Source: Betaproteobacteria bacterium (GTDB taxonomy: Bacteria > Pseudomonadota > Gammaproteobacteria > Burkholderiales > SG8-41). Taken from it: DNA of 8,847 nt. Where the stretch lies: assembly GCA_021732805.1 (NCBI GenBank), contig JAKFUJ010000359.1, forward strand, positions 1 through 8,847. The letters are read 5' to 3'. Below, piece after piece: positions 1 through 7,218 of this stretch (positions within the stretch are counted from its first letter, which is position 1; each line of letters begins with the position of its first letter). The translations under genes and the position numbers were made by a program. The notes beneath the pieces are model-generated. The model saw only the letters and a list, made by a program, of their open reading frames with translations, was not told the DNA's origin and made no database searches.

Positions 1-354
1 ATACCGAATCATCAGCATACCGAAGTCGCATTTACTGCGATTTTCGGCGTCGGCCGTAGCCGTGCCCGCGCGATTTGCGCAGCTGCCGGCATCAACACCG
101 CGGCAAAAATCAAGGACTTGTCCGATTCGGACATGGACAAATTACGCGAGCAGGTGGCCAAAGTCACGACCGAAGGCGATCTGCGCCGCGAAATTTCGAT
201 GAATATCAAACGGCTGATGGACCTTGGCACCTGGCGTGGCAAGCGTCATCGCGCCGGATTGCCGATGCGCGGACAGCGCACCCGTACCAATGCGCGCACG
301 CGCAAAGGCCCGCGCAAGGCGGCAGTAAAAATCCAGCGGCCGACCGCTGCGTAA
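1..354 (+). CDS. rpsM: 30S ribosomal protein S13 (5'-truncated by window edge)
   Basis: Small-subunit head protein S13, which contacts 16S rRNA helices, the P-site tRNA and, across the subunit interface, 23S rRNA/L5. The frame is open from base 1 and 117 residues are visible, beginning [20 protein letters not shown]. By alignment to the E. coli protein recalled from memory (start MARIAGINIPDHKH), about eight N-terminal residues lie off the left edge, so the start codon and any S4 regulatory leader are not visible. Visible hallmarks are the helix-two-turn-helix start ([12 protein letters not shown]), the [19 protein letters not shown] block (visible residues 58-76), and the basic tail [26 protein letters not shown] segment near residues 86-106 that enters the tRNA site. 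The tail is slightly longer than in E. coli (ends IQRPTAA). It is the first gene of the alpha operon, 16 bases before rpsK. Confidence 0.97.
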   Translation: MPNHQHTEVAFTAIFGVGRSRARAICAAAGINTAAKIKDLSDSDMDKLREQVAKVTTEGDLRREISMNIKRLMDLGTWRGKRHRAGLPMRGQRTRTNARTRKGPRKAAVKIQRPTAA

Positions 355-370
355 CCGAGAGTAATTATTT

Positions 371-760
371 ATGGCTAAGGCAAGCACCAGGGTTCGCAAG
401 AAGGTCAAGAAAAACGTGGCGGAGGGCGTGGCGCATGTGCATGCGTCGTTCAACAACACCATCGTCACCATCACTGACCGTCAGGGCAACGCGCTGGCCT
501 GGGCAACCTCGGGCAGCAACGGTTTCAAGGGTTCGCGCAAATCGACACCCTTTGCGGCACAGATCGCTGCAGAGAAGGCAGGGCGCCTGGCGCAGGAATG
601 CGGCGTGAAAAACATCGAAGTCCTGATCAAGGGCCCGGGGCCCGGTCGCGAATCTGCGGTCCGCGCTCTGAACGCCGTCGGTTTCAAAATCACCAGCATC
701 TCGGATGTGACGCCAGTGCCGCATAACGGCTGCCGTCCACCGAAGAAGCGCCGAATTTAA
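371..760 (+). CDS. rpsK: 30S ribosomal protein S11
   Basis: Small-subunit platform protein S11, 129 residues (E. coli also 129), lining the mRNA exit region with S7 and S18. Conserved blocks are [18 protein letters not shown] (residues 19-36), [10 protein letters not shown] (55-64), KGPGPGRES (87-95) and the C-terminal [17 protein letters not shown] (112-128). Asn119-Gly120 of that last block is the position known in E. coli S11 as an isoaspartate site, so the same modification is possible here by homology. The start is ATG after a modest GAGAG Shine-Dalgarno (357-361), nine bases upstream, in an AU-rich spacer. It lies between rpsM and rpsD. Nothing unusual in the coding sequence. Confidence 0.98.
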   Translation: MAKASTRVRKKVKKNVAEGVAHVHASFNNTIVTITDRQGNALAWATSGSNGFKGSRKSTPFAAQIAAEKAGRLAQECGVKNIEVLIKGPGPGRESAVRALNAVGFKITSISDVTPVPHNGCRPPKKRRI

Positions 761-766
761 GGAGAT
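759..766 (+). promoter_or_regulatory. Strong Shine-Dalgarno fixing the GTG start of rpsD
   Basis: AAGGAGAT lies over the last two bases of the rpsK TAA stop (758-760) and just beyond it. Its AGGAG core ends eight bases before the GTG at 773. This near-perfect anti-16S match supports GTG as the true start of rpsD. It also means that ribosomes finishing rpsK stop on top of the rpsD binding site, which favours termination-reinitiation. Confidence 0.85.
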
Positions 767-772
767 CCCACA

Positions 773-1399
773 GTGGCCAGGAATCTCGATGCAAAATGCC
801 GGCAATGCCGTCGCGAAGGCGAAAAACTCTTCCTCAAGGGGGAGAAGTGCTTCACCGACAAATGCGCCATTGAGCGCCGCAATTATCCGCCCGGCCAGCA
901 CGGCCAGAAAAGCACCCGCTTGTCGGGTTATGGTGTGCAGTTGCGCGAAAAGCAGAAGGTTCGCCGCATTTACGGCATCCTCGAGCGGCAGTTCCGCAAG
1001 ACCTACAAGGAAGCGGCCGCCAGCCGCGGCGTGACCGGCGAAGCGCTGTTGCAGAGCCTGGAAAGCAGGCTTGACGGCGTGGTCTACCGCATGGGATTCG
1101 GTGCATCGCGCACGGAAGCCCGCCAGGTGGTGCGCCACAACGGCATTCTGGTCAACGGCCGGCGTGTGAACATCCCGTCGTACCAGTGCCGTCCGGGCGA
1201 CGTCGTCGAAGTGGCCCAGGCCGCCAAGGCGCAACTGCGCATCAAGGGCGCCGCCGAAGCCGCAGAATCCCGCGGGTATCCGGAGTGGGTTGAAGTCGAC
1301 TCGAAAGCGCTCAAAGGCACTTTCAAGGCGCGCCCGCAGCGTTCCGAATTGCCCTCAACCATCAACGAGTCGCTCATCGTCGAGCTGTACTCGAAATAA
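773..1399 (+). CDS. rpsD: 30S ribosomal protein S4, zinc-cysteine (C+) form
   Basis: Primary 16S rRNA-binding protein S4, an assembly nucleator also involved in decoding fidelity and mRNA unwinding. In E. coli it represses its own alpha operon. The protein has 208 residues with a GTG start supported by the strong Shine-Dalgarno above. The N-terminal domain has Cys9, Cys12, Cys26 and Cys31 (C-x2-C-x13-C-x4-C), matching the zinc-binding N-terminus of Thermus/Bacillus-type S4, whereas E. coli S4 lacks this set. Next come YPPGQHGQK (38-46), the conserved block around [16 protein letters not shown] (53-68), and the S4 RNA-binding fold from about residue 98 ([14 protein letters not shown]... [16 protein letters not shown]). 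The C-terminus is [12 protein letters not shown], as in the family. Twenty-one bases separate it from rpoA. The operon position leaves no doubt about identity; zinc binding is inferred. Confidence 0.98.
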   Translation: MARNLDAKCRQCRREGEKLFLKGEKCFTDKCAIERRNYPPGQHGQKSTRLSGYGVQLREKQKVRRIYGILERQFRKTYKEAAASRGVTGEALLQSLESRLDGVVYRMGFGASRTEARQVVRHNGILVNGRRVNIPSYQCRPGDVVEVAQAAKAQLRIKGAAEAAESRGYPEWVEVDSKALKGTFKARPQRSELPSTINESLIVELYSK

Positions 1400-1420
1400 T
1401 TCCCGAGAGGTAGTCAAGCC

Positions 1421-2398
1421 ATGTCCAGCAGCGCCTTCCTCAAGCCCCGGATCATCGACGTGCAGGGTGTATCCCCGTTCCATGCGAAGGTCACGATGGA
1501 GCCGTTCGAGCGCGGTTACGGCCATACGCTCGGCAATGCGCTGCGCCGCACCTTGTTGTCCTCGATGCCCGGCTATGCCGCGACCGAGGTCAAGATCGCC
1601 GGCGTGCTGCACGAATACTCCACGATCGACGGTGTGCAGGAAGACGTCGTCGATATTCTGCTTAACCTCAAAGGCATCGTTCTCAGGTTGCATAACCGCG
1701 ATGAAGCGATCCTGAACCTGAAAAAATCAGGCGAAGGCGTCGTGACCGCAGCGGATATCGAGCCGATGCATGACGTTGAAATCGTCAACCCCGATCACGT
1801 GATTGCCCATCTGACTGCCGGCGGCAAGCTCGACGTGCAGATCAAGGTCGAAAAAGGCCGGGGTTATGTTGCCGCGGTGACCCGCCGTGGCGTGGACGAC
1901 ACGCGCAGCGTCGGCGGCCTGATGCTGGATGCATCCTACGGTCCGGTGCGTCGCGTCAGCTACGCCGTGGAGTCGGCGCGCGTCGAACAGCGCACTGACC
2001 TCGACAAACTGGTGATCGACATTGAAACCAACGGCGCTATTGATCCCGAAGAAGCCGTGCGTTATGCGGCCCGTGTGCTGGTTGATCAATTGTCGGTGTT
2101 TGCCGATTTGAAAGGCACCCCGGCGCTGATCGAAGAGAAAAAAGCGACTCAGATTGATCCGGTGCTGCTGCGCCCGGTGGACGATCTGGAATTGACCGTG
2201 CGTTCTGCGAACTGCCTGAAAGCGGAAAACATTTATTACATCGGTGATCTGATCCAGCGCACTGAAACCGAGCTGTTGAAGACCCCGAATCTGGGTCGCA
2301 AGTCTCTGAACGAAATCAAGGAAGTACTGGCTTCCCGCGGCCTGACGCTGGGGATGAAGCTGGAAAACTGGCCGCCGGCCGGTCTGGAAAAGATTTAA
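1421..2398 (+). CDS. rpoA: DNA-directed RNA polymerase subunit alpha
   Basis: Alpha subunit of RNA polymerase, 325 residues (E. coli 329), two copies per core enzyme. The N-terminal domain (about 1-230) dimerises and binds beta/beta-prime; its [20 protein letters not shown] motif is at 32-51. A short linker (about 231-246) leads to the C-terminal domain (about 247-315), which contacts UP elements and activators. Within it [19 protein letters not shown] (251-269) includes Arg261, Asn264 and Cys265, equivalent to E. coli Arg265, Asn268 and Cys269; the Arg and Asn are key DNA-contact residues. [20 protein letters not shown] (288-307) is the second helix-hairpin-helix element. The start ATG follows an AGAGG Shine-Dalgarno (1406-1410), ten bases upstream. 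Its placement between rpsD and rplQ is the universal proteobacterial arrangement. All expected parts are present and nothing is odd. Confidence 0.99.
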   Translation: MSSSAFLKPRIIDVQGVSPFHAKVTMEPFERGYGHTLGNALRRTLLSSMPGYAATEVKIAGVLHEYSTIDGVQEDVVDILLNLKGIVLRLHNRDEAILNLKKSGEGVVTAADIEPMHDVEIVNPDHVIAHLTAGGKLDVQIKVEKGRGYVAAVTRRGVDDTRSVGGLMLDASYGPVRRVSYAVESARVEQRTDLDKLVIDIETNGAIDPEEAVRYAARVLVDQLSVFADLKGTPALIEEKKATQIDPVLLRPVDDLELTVRSANCLKAENIYYIGDLIQRTETELLKTPNLGRKSLNEIKEVLASRGLTLGMKLENWPPAGLEKI

Positions 2399-2403
2399 GA
2401 GGG
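2397..2403 (+). promoter_or_regulatory. Shine-Dalgarno of rplQ overlapping the rpoA stop
   Basis: AAGAGGG begins on the last two bases of the rpoA TAA (2396-2398) and ends four bases before the rplQ ATG at 2408. Its purine core, GAGGG, is only loosely matched to 16S rRNA but correctly spaced. The arrangement suggests coupled translation of the last two operon genes. Confidence 0.7.
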
Positions 2404-2407
2404 CATC

Positions 2408-2800
2408 ATGCGTCATCGTCACGGTTTACGGAAACTCAATCGCACCAGCAGCCATCGCCTCGCGATGCTGCGTAACATGGCGAATTCATTGCTGCGTCAT
2501 GAAGCGATTAAAACCACGCTGCCCAAAGCCAAGGAACTGCGGCGGGTCGTGGAGCCGATCATCACCCTGGGCAAAAAGCCGACGCTGGCCAATCGCCGCC
2601 TGGCGTTCGATCGCCTGCGCGACCGCGAGAACGTGGTCAAGTTGTTTGAAATGCTCGGTCCGCGCTTTGCGAAGCGCAATGGCGGCTATCTGCGCATCCT
2701 GAAGTTCGGTTTCCGCAAGGGCGACAATGCGCCGATGGCCTACGTCGAGTTGCTGGATCGTCCGGACGCGGAGACGGCAGCAAAACCGGAAGCAGCCTGA
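2408..2800 (+). CDS. rplQ: 50S ribosomal protein L17
   Basis: Large-subunit protein L17, 130 residues (family about 120-130), located near the polypeptide exit side of the 50S subunit. The N-terminal signature [20 protein letters not shown] is followed by [25 protein letters not shown] sequence (21-41) and the basic C-terminal block [28 protein letters not shown] around 84-111. The tail after residue 118 ([14 protein letters not shown]) is an acidic/Ala-rich extension common and variable in the family. The ATG is nine bases after the rpoA stop. It is the last gene of the alpha operon, with a strong intrinsic terminator 24 bases downstream. Confidence 0.98.
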   Translation: MRHRHGLRKLNRTSSHRLAMLRNMANSLLRHEAIKTTLPKAKELRRVVEPIITLGKKPTLANRRLAFDRLRDRENVVKLFEMLGPRFAKRNGGYLRILKFGFRKGDNAPMAYVELLDRPDAETAAKPEAA

Positions 2801-2823
2801 TCGGTGCTTCAGCGCACACATAG

Positions 2824-2849
2824 AAAACCGGGCATTGCCCGGTTTTTTT
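2824..2849 (+). terminator. Intrinsic terminator of the alpha operon, possibly bidirectional
   Basis: A perfect 10-bp stem, AAAACCGGGC (2824-2833) with GCCCGGTTTT (2837-2846), closes a three-base loop and runs into seven consecutive T (2843-2849). This is a textbook Rho-independent terminator for rplQ. Read on the minus strand the same hairpin is followed by TTTTCT, so it could also stop transcripts arriving from the convergent uvrA-glycerate kinase unit, with a weaker U-tract. Minus-strand function is inference. Confidence 0.93.
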
Positions 2850-2880
2850 ATGCTCGTGCATGGTCGTTGATGTGTGGCGC

Positions 2881-2930
2881 AATTATAAAAAAGTACTTTA
2901 AAAACAATTACTTATAATAATTCTGTCAAT
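2881..2930. other. AT-rich convergent spacer with two opposed TATAAT motifs
   Basis: Only 7 of these 50 bases are G or C, in a window that is otherwise GC-rich. The segment sits between the operon terminator and the stop codon of the minus-strand kinase gene. It contains the palindrome AAAGTACTTT (2890-2899) and exact TATAAT hexamers on both strands (plus 2913-2918; minus 2882-2887). Neither has a convincing -35 box at 16-18 bp. No open reading frame or RNA gene is recognisable. It may simply be a degenerated intergenic spacer. Promoter activity is speculative. Confidence 0.5.
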
Positions 2931-4210
2931 CAAGTCACCAGGATGACGCGGTAATCATTGACGTTGGTGCGTGTGGGGCCGGTAACGACAAGATCACCGG
3001 TCGCTTCAAAAAAACTGTAGGCGTCGTTGCGATCCAGCAGCGCTGAAGCATTGACGTTTTTGGGTGCTGCGCGGTGCAGGGTGTCGGGGCTGATGACTGC
3101 GCCGGCGTTGTTTTCCGAGCCGTCTATGCCGTCGGTATCGCAGGCCAGTGCGTGGATGCCGTGTGCGCCATCAAGATCGATCGCAAGGGACAGCAGAAAC
3201 TCGGCGCATCGTCCGCCGCGCCCTTTGCTGCGAACGGTGACCGTGCATTCGCCACCAGAAATCAATGCCACCGGCGCCGGCCATGGTGTGCCGCGCTGAG
3301 CGATTTCACGGGCCAGCGCGCCGTACACCTTGGCGACTTCGCGTGCCTCACCGGTGACTGAGTCGCCAAGTATCGCCGGGGTAATGCCGTGAGCACGGAA
3401 AAATTCAGCAGCAGCCTGCAATGACTGTTGTGCGGTGGCGATGACCCGGTTTTCTGTTTTCGCAAACACGCGATCCCCGGGTTTTGGGGTTTCCGCGATT
3501 TCTCCATGCGATCCGCGCGCGAGATGCGCAGCAATGGCCGGTGGCGCCTGCACACCATGGCGCTCAAGAATGTTGATGGCATCCTGATAGCTGGTCGGAT
3601 CGGGTACGCTGGGGCCGGATGCGATATGCGTGGGGTCGTCACCGGCCACGTCTGAAATCACCAGCGCCAGTATCGGCGCACGCGAGGCTGCAGCCAGGCG
3701 TCCGCCCTGAATGGCGGACAGGTGTTTGCGTACCGTGTTCATCGCCTGGATCGGCGCACCCGACATCAGCAGTTGCTGCGTCACTGTTTTCAGATCGGCC
3801 ATGGTGATGCCCTCTGCGGGCAGCGACAGCAGGCTGGAGCCGCCCCCGGACACCAGCACCAGCAGCAGATCCTGCGGCGTCAGCGCTTTGACTTTTTTAA
3901 GAATTTCCGCGGCTGCCTGTTCACCTGCTGCGTCCGGTACCGGATGTCCTGCTTCGATGACCGTGATGCGGTTGGTCAGCAGCCCGTGCCGGTAGCGCGT
4001 GATGACCAGACCTTCCAGTGGCGCCGCAGCGGGCCAGTGCTGTTCCACCGCCAGCGCCATGGCTGCTGCAGCCTTGCCGGCGCCGACGACCAGAGTGCGA
4101 CCTTTGGGCGGTGCCGGCAGGTGATTGGGCACGATACGCAGTGGGTCGGCGGCGGCGAGGGCCGCGGCAAAGCTGCCGTCCAGCAGTTCGCGCACGCGCT
4201 GCGGCGTCAT
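2930..4210 (-). CDS. Glycerate 2-kinase, DUF4147/MOFRL family (TtuD-like)
   Basis: ATP-dependent cytosolic kinase converting D-glycerate to 2-phosphoglycerate. It links glyoxylate/hydroxypyruvate or tartrate breakdown to lower glycolysis; older annotations call the family hydroxypyruvate reductase TtuD. The 426-residue length is normal for the family. N-terminal DUF4147 domain: [12 protein letters not shown] (41-52, family lysine Lys46), [11 protein letters not shown] (121-131), [13 protein letters not shown] (158-170), ISDVAGDDP (185-193) and IASGP (196-200). C-terminal MOFRL domain: [10 protein letters not shown] (317-326), GRGGRCAEF (330-338), [15 protein letters not shown] (357-371) and [16 protein letters not shown] (404-419). 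The MOFRL arginine motif reads GGRCAEF where GGRNxE is more usual. The ATG overlaps the uvrA TGA by four bases and has no obvious Shine-Dalgarno, so translation probably depends on uvrA. There are no signal or membrane segments. Family is certain; exact substrate is inferred. Confidence 0.93.
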   Translation of the reverse strand: MTPQRVRELLDGSFAAALAAADPLRIVPNHLPAPPKGRTLVVGAGKAAAAMALAVEQHWPAAAPLEGLVITRYRHGLLTNRITVIEAGHPVPDAAGEQAAAEILKKVKALTPQDLLLVLVSGGGSSLLSLPAEGITMADLKTVTQQLLMSGAPIQAMNTVRKHLSAIQGGRLAAASRAPILALVISDVAGDDPTHIASGPSVPDPTSYQDAINILERHGVQAPPAIAAHLARGSHGEIAETPKPGDRVFAKTENRVIATAQQSLQAAAEFFRAHGITPAILGDSVTGEAREVAKVYGALAREIAQRGTPWPAPVALISGGECTVTVRSKGRGGRCAEFLLSLAIDLDGAHGIHALACDTDGIDGSENNAGAVISPDTLHRAAPKNVNASALLDRNDAYSFFEATGDLVVTGPTRTNVNDYRVILVT

Positions 4211-7119
4211 GTCAGCACGGTTTTCAGATGGGCGCCGGTATGACTCAGCGGGTGCGCGGCGATGGCTTCCGGCGGACCTTCGGCCAGGATGAGTCCGCCG
4301 CCGTCACCGCCTTCAGGTCCGAGATCGATGACCCAGTCCGCGGTTTTGATGACATCGAGATTGTGCTCGATGACGACGATGGTATTGCCGTGATCGCGCA
4401 GCCGGTGCAGCACGTGCAGCAGCAGGTCGATGTCGTGAAAATGCAGGCCGGTCGTCGGTTCGTCAAGGATGTACAGCGTGCGTCCGGTATCGCGTTTCGA
4501 CAGTTCCAGCGCGAGCTTGACGCGCTGCGCTTCGCCGCCCGACAGTGTGGTCGCACTCTGGCCCAGCGTGATGTAACCGAGGCCGACGTCCATCATGGTC
4601 TGCAGCTTGCGCGCGATGGCCGGCACCGGACTGAAGAATTCAACGGCCTGTTCCACCGTCATCGCCAATACTTCATTGACCGTGCGGCCCTTGTAGCGGA
4701 TATCCAGGGTTTCGCGGTTGTAGCGTTTGCCGTGGCAGGTATCGCAGGGCACATAAATATCGGGCAGGAAGTGCATTTCGACTTTCAATACACCGTCGCC
4801 CTGGCAGGCTTCGCAGCGACCGCCTTTGACATTGAACGAAAACCGTCCTGCGCTGTAACCGCGCGCCCGCGCTTCCGGCACGCCGGCGAACAGTTCGCGG
4901 ATGGGCGTGAACAGGCCGGTGTAGGTTGCCGGGTTGGAGCGCGGGGTACGACCGATGGGGCTTTGGTCGACGTTGACGACTTTATCAAAAAATTCAATGC
5001 CTTCGATAGAGGTGCAGGGCGCCGGTTCGAGGTTGCTGCCGTAGAGGTCGCGCGCTGCCGACTGATACAGCGTGTCATTGACCAGGGTTGATTTGCCGGA
5101 GCCCGATACACCGGTGACGCAAGTGAACAGGCCGACAGGAATGCCAACAGTGACATCCTTCAGATTGTTGCCGGTGGCGCCGCTGATGACCAGGCGCCGT
5201 TTCGGGTTAACCTTGTGGCGCAATGCCGGCACATCAATGCGGCGGCGTCCCGACAGGTACTGACCGGTCAGGGATTCGGCGTGCGCGGTAATTTCTGCCG
5301 GAGTGCCCTGTGCGATGACCTCGCCGCCGTGTTCGCCGGCGCCCAAACCCATGTCGACCACATGATCGGCGCTCATGATGGCGTCCTGGTCGTGTTCGAC
5401 GACAATCACCGAATTGCCGATATCGCGCAGGCGCTTCAGCATGCCGAGCAGTCGTGAGTTGTCGCGCTGGTGCAGGCCGATTGAAGGTTCGTCGAGCACA
5501 TACATGACACCGGTCAGCCCCGATCCGATCTGGCTGGCGAGACGGATGCGCTGTGATTCGCCGCCGGACAAGGTGTCCGCCGAGCGGTCCAGTGACAGGT
5601 AGTCCAAACCGACATCGACCAGGAAACGCAGACGGTTGCGGATTTCGCCGGCGATTTTTTCGGCGATGGCCTGTTTTGCACCGGTCAGTGTCAGTTCCTC
5701 GAAAAAGCGCATGGCATTGCCCAGTTGCAGAGCGGAGATTGCATAAATCGGCTGGTTGGCAACCGTCACATGTCTCGCCTCTGCACGCAGCCGCGTGCCT
5801 TCACAATCGGGGCAAGTGCGCGTATTCAGGTATTTGGATAATTCTTCACGTACCACAGGTGAATCGGTCTCGCGGTGACGTCGTTCGAGATTGGGAATGA
5901 CGCCCTCAAACGGGTGTTCCTTGACATAGGATTTTCCGCGCTCACCGGCGTAAGTGAACTTGATCGGTGTTTTACCCGAGCCTTGCAGCACGGCGTCGCG
6001 CGCGGCTTCTGCCAGTTCGCTGAACGGCGTTTCGATGTCAAAGCCGTAGTGTTCGGCAAGGCCCTGCAGCATCTGGAAATAAAACTGGTTGCGGCGATCC
6101 CAGCCCTTGATCGCACCGGAGGCGAGCGACATTTCGGGAAACGCGGCGATGCGTTTTGGATCAAAAAAAGTGATGGCACCCAGTCCGTCGCAGCGCGGGC
6201 AGGCGCCGGCCGGGTTGTTGAACGAAAAAAGCCTCGGTTCCAGTTCGGGTGCGGCTTGTCCGCAGATCGGGCAGGCGAGGCGCGCTGAAAATACCAGCTC
6301 CTTGCCGCTGTCCATGTCCACCGCCAGCGCGCGGCCGTTGCCATGGCGCAACGCGGTTTCAAAGGATTCGGCCAGCCGCTGACGGATGTCCTCGCGCACC
6401 TTGATGCGGTCGATCACGACATCGATTGTATGCTTCGCATTTTTTTTCAGCACGGGCAGAGCGTCGATATCATGAACCTTGCCGTCGAGACGCACCCGCA
6501 CAAAACCCTGCGCGCGCAGTTCGTCGATCAGCATGTTCTGCTCGCCTTTGCGGTCGTTGACCACGGGCGCAAGGATCATCAGTCGCGTGTCTTGCTGCAA
6601 CTGCAACACGTGATCGACCATCTGCGCGACCGATTGCGCGGAGAGCAAGGTGCCGTGTTCGGGACAATGCGGCTCACCAATGCGCGCATACAGCAGGCGC
6701 AGGTAATCGTGGATCTCGGTGACAGTGCCGACGGTGGATCGCGGATTGTGGCTGGATGCCTTCTGCTCAATGGCGATTGCCGGCGACAGGCCTTCAATCA
6801 GGTCGACATCGGGTTTTTCCATCAACTGCAAAAACTGCCGCGCGTACGCTGAAAGGGATTCGACATAACGACGCTGGCCTTCGGCATACAGGGTGTCGAA
6901 AGCCAGCGAGGATTTTCCGGAACCCGACAATCCGGTAATCACCACCAGGCTGTTGCGCGGCAGATCAAGACTGATGTTTTTCAGGTTGTGGGTGCGCGCG
7001 CCACGCACGCGGATCAGCCCGACGCCTGCAGAAGGCGCGGGAATATCGGAAGCTGGTGGTGCTGTTGTGGCAACGGCAGGCAGCGAAACAAGTTTTGGCT
7101 GTGATGTGCGCACTGTCAT
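4207..7119 (-). CDS. uvrA: Excinuclease ABC subunit A (UvrA)
   Basis: Damage-recognition ATPase of nucleotide excision repair; a UvrA dimer loads UvrB at bulky lesions. From the chosen ATG the protein has 970 residues (E. coli 940). First ATPase: Walker A GLSGSGKS (63-70), signature LSGGESQR (517-524), Walker [14 protein letters not shown] (538-550). Second ATPase: Walker A GVSGSGKS (670-677), signature LSGGEAQR (859-866), Walker [13 protein letters not shown] (882-893). Zinc sites: CPIC/CPRC (283-286, 307-310), CPDC (436-439) and CEAC/CDTC (769-772, 792-795). Conserved sequence begins at about residue 36 ([13 protein letters not shown]), so 34-35 residues, Ala/Pro-rich, precede it. The frame stays open upstream to 7419, but that lies inside the MFS gene and lacks homology. 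ATG 7119 has a short AGG (7127-7129) seven bases upstream and a promoter-like pair beyond. It is followed directly by the kinase gene (ATGA overlap). Confidence 0.98.
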   Translation of the reverse strand: MTVRTSQPKLVSLPAVATTAPPASDIPAPSAGVGLIRVRGARTHNLKNISLDLPRNSLVVITGLSGSGKSSLAFDTLYAEGQRRYVESLSAYARQFLQLMEKPDVDLIEGLSPAIAIEQKASSHNPRSTVGTVTEIHDYLRLLYARIGEPHCPEHGTLLSAQSVAQMVDHVLQLQQDTRLMILAPVVNDRKGEQNMLIDELRAQGFVRVRLDGKVHDIDALPVLKKNAKHTIDVVIDRIKVREDIRQRLAESFETALRHGNGRALAVDMDSGKELVFSARLACPICGQAAPELEPRLFSFNNPAGACPRCDGLGAITFFDPKRIAAFPEMSLASGAIKGWDRRNQFYFQMLQGLAEHYGFDIETPFSELAEAARDAVLQGSGKTPIKFTYAGERGKSYVKEHPFEGVIPNLERRHRETDSPVVREELSKYLNTRTCPDCEGTRLRAEARHVTVANQPIYAISALQLGNAMRFFEELTLTGAKQAIAEKIAGEIRNRLRFLVDVGLDYLSLDRSADTLSGGESQRIRLASQIGSGLTGVMYVLDEPSIGLHQRDNSRLLGMLKRLRDIGNSVIVVEHDQDAIMSADHVVDMGLGAGEHGGEVIAQGTPAEITAHAESLTGQYLSGRRRIDVPALRHKVNPKRRLVISGATGNNLKDVTVGIPVGLFTCVTGVSGSGKSTLVNDTLYQSAARDLYGSNLEPAPCTSIEGIEFFDKVVNVDQSPIGRTPRSNPATYTGLFTPIRELFAGVPEARARGYSAGRFSFNVKGGRCEACQGDGVLKVEMHFLPDIYVPCDTCHGKRYNRETLDIRYKGRTVNEVLAMTVEQAVEFFSPVPAIARKLQTMMDVGLGYITLGQSATTLSGGEAQRVKLALELSKRDTGRTLYILDEPTTGLHFHDIDLLLHVLHRLRDHGNTIVVIEHNLDVIKTADWVIDLGPEGGDGGGLILAEGPPEAIAAHPLSHTGAHLKTVLT

Positions 7120-7128
7120 TAAAGGGCC

Positions 7129-7158
7129 TGGAGAGAGCAAAAGTGAACCTGCTAATAT
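7129..7158 (+). promoter_or_regulatory. Candidate extended -10 promoter of the MFS gene
   Basis: On the plus strand TGCTAATAT (7150-7158) reads as a TG-extended -10 element, with TGGAGA (7129-7134; 4 of 6 to the -35 consensus) 18 bp upstream. A start near 7165 would give a leader of roughly 54 bases. The element overlaps the uvrA -10 on the other strand, so the two promoters could not be occupied together. The match is modest and this is the weakest regulatory call. Confidence 0.25.
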
Positions 7159-7182
7159 ACGCCCATACGCTGTTCCGCCCAA
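7154..7182 (-). promoter_or_regulatory. Candidate sigma-70 promoter of uvrA
   Basis: On the minus strand TATATT (7154-7159; 5 of 6 to the -10 consensus) lies exactly 17 bp downstream of TTGGGC (7177-7182; 3 of 6 to the -35 consensus). A start near 7147 would give a leader of about 28 bases before the uvrA ATG at 7119. The -10 is good, the -35 is weak. No LexA operator of the E. coli type (CTG-N10-CAG) is visible, so SOS control of the E. coli kind is not supported. Confidence 0.45.
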
Positions 7183-7194
7183 CTGTAGCGCCCA
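7160..7194. repeat. Three CGCCCA direct repeats in the divergent intergenic region
   Basis: CGCCCA occurs at 7160-7165, 7176-7181 and 7189-7194, with start-to-start spacings of 16 and 13 bases. The second copy overlaps the candidate uvrA -35 box. They may form an operator for a regulator of the divergent pair, or may be chance in GC-rich DNA. No known binding motif is recognised. Confidence 0.35.
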
Positions 7195-7218
7195 GGTTTT
7201 CCGCCGGGCCCCTATTTC

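Noticed and set aside
365..1234. Minus-strand open frame of 289 codons opposite rpsK and rpsD
   Set aside because: It is fully antisense to two certain ribosomal genes and the product is unrecognisable; an expected artefact of GC-rich third positions.
1727..2422. Minus-strand open frame of 231 codons opposite rpoA
   Set aside because: Shadow of rpoA with no recognisable domain and no ribosome site.
2924..2929. Exact TTGACA -35 box on the minus strand just after the kinase stop
   Set aside because: No -10-like hexamer occurs 16-18 bp downstream (sequence there is TTGTTT/TGTTTT), so no promoter is called.
4018..5091. Long plus-strand open frame (357 codons) opposite uvrA and the kinase gene
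   Set aside because: It is the antisense shadow of strongly conserved minus-strand genes in GC-rich DNA; its translation shows low-complexity Gln/Arg/Ala-rich sequence with no family resemblance.
7120..7218. LexA (SOS) box between uvrA and the MFS gene
   Set aside because: I looked for CTG-N10-CAG and close variants on both strands. CTG at 7149-7151 and 7183-7185 lack a CAG at the right distance.
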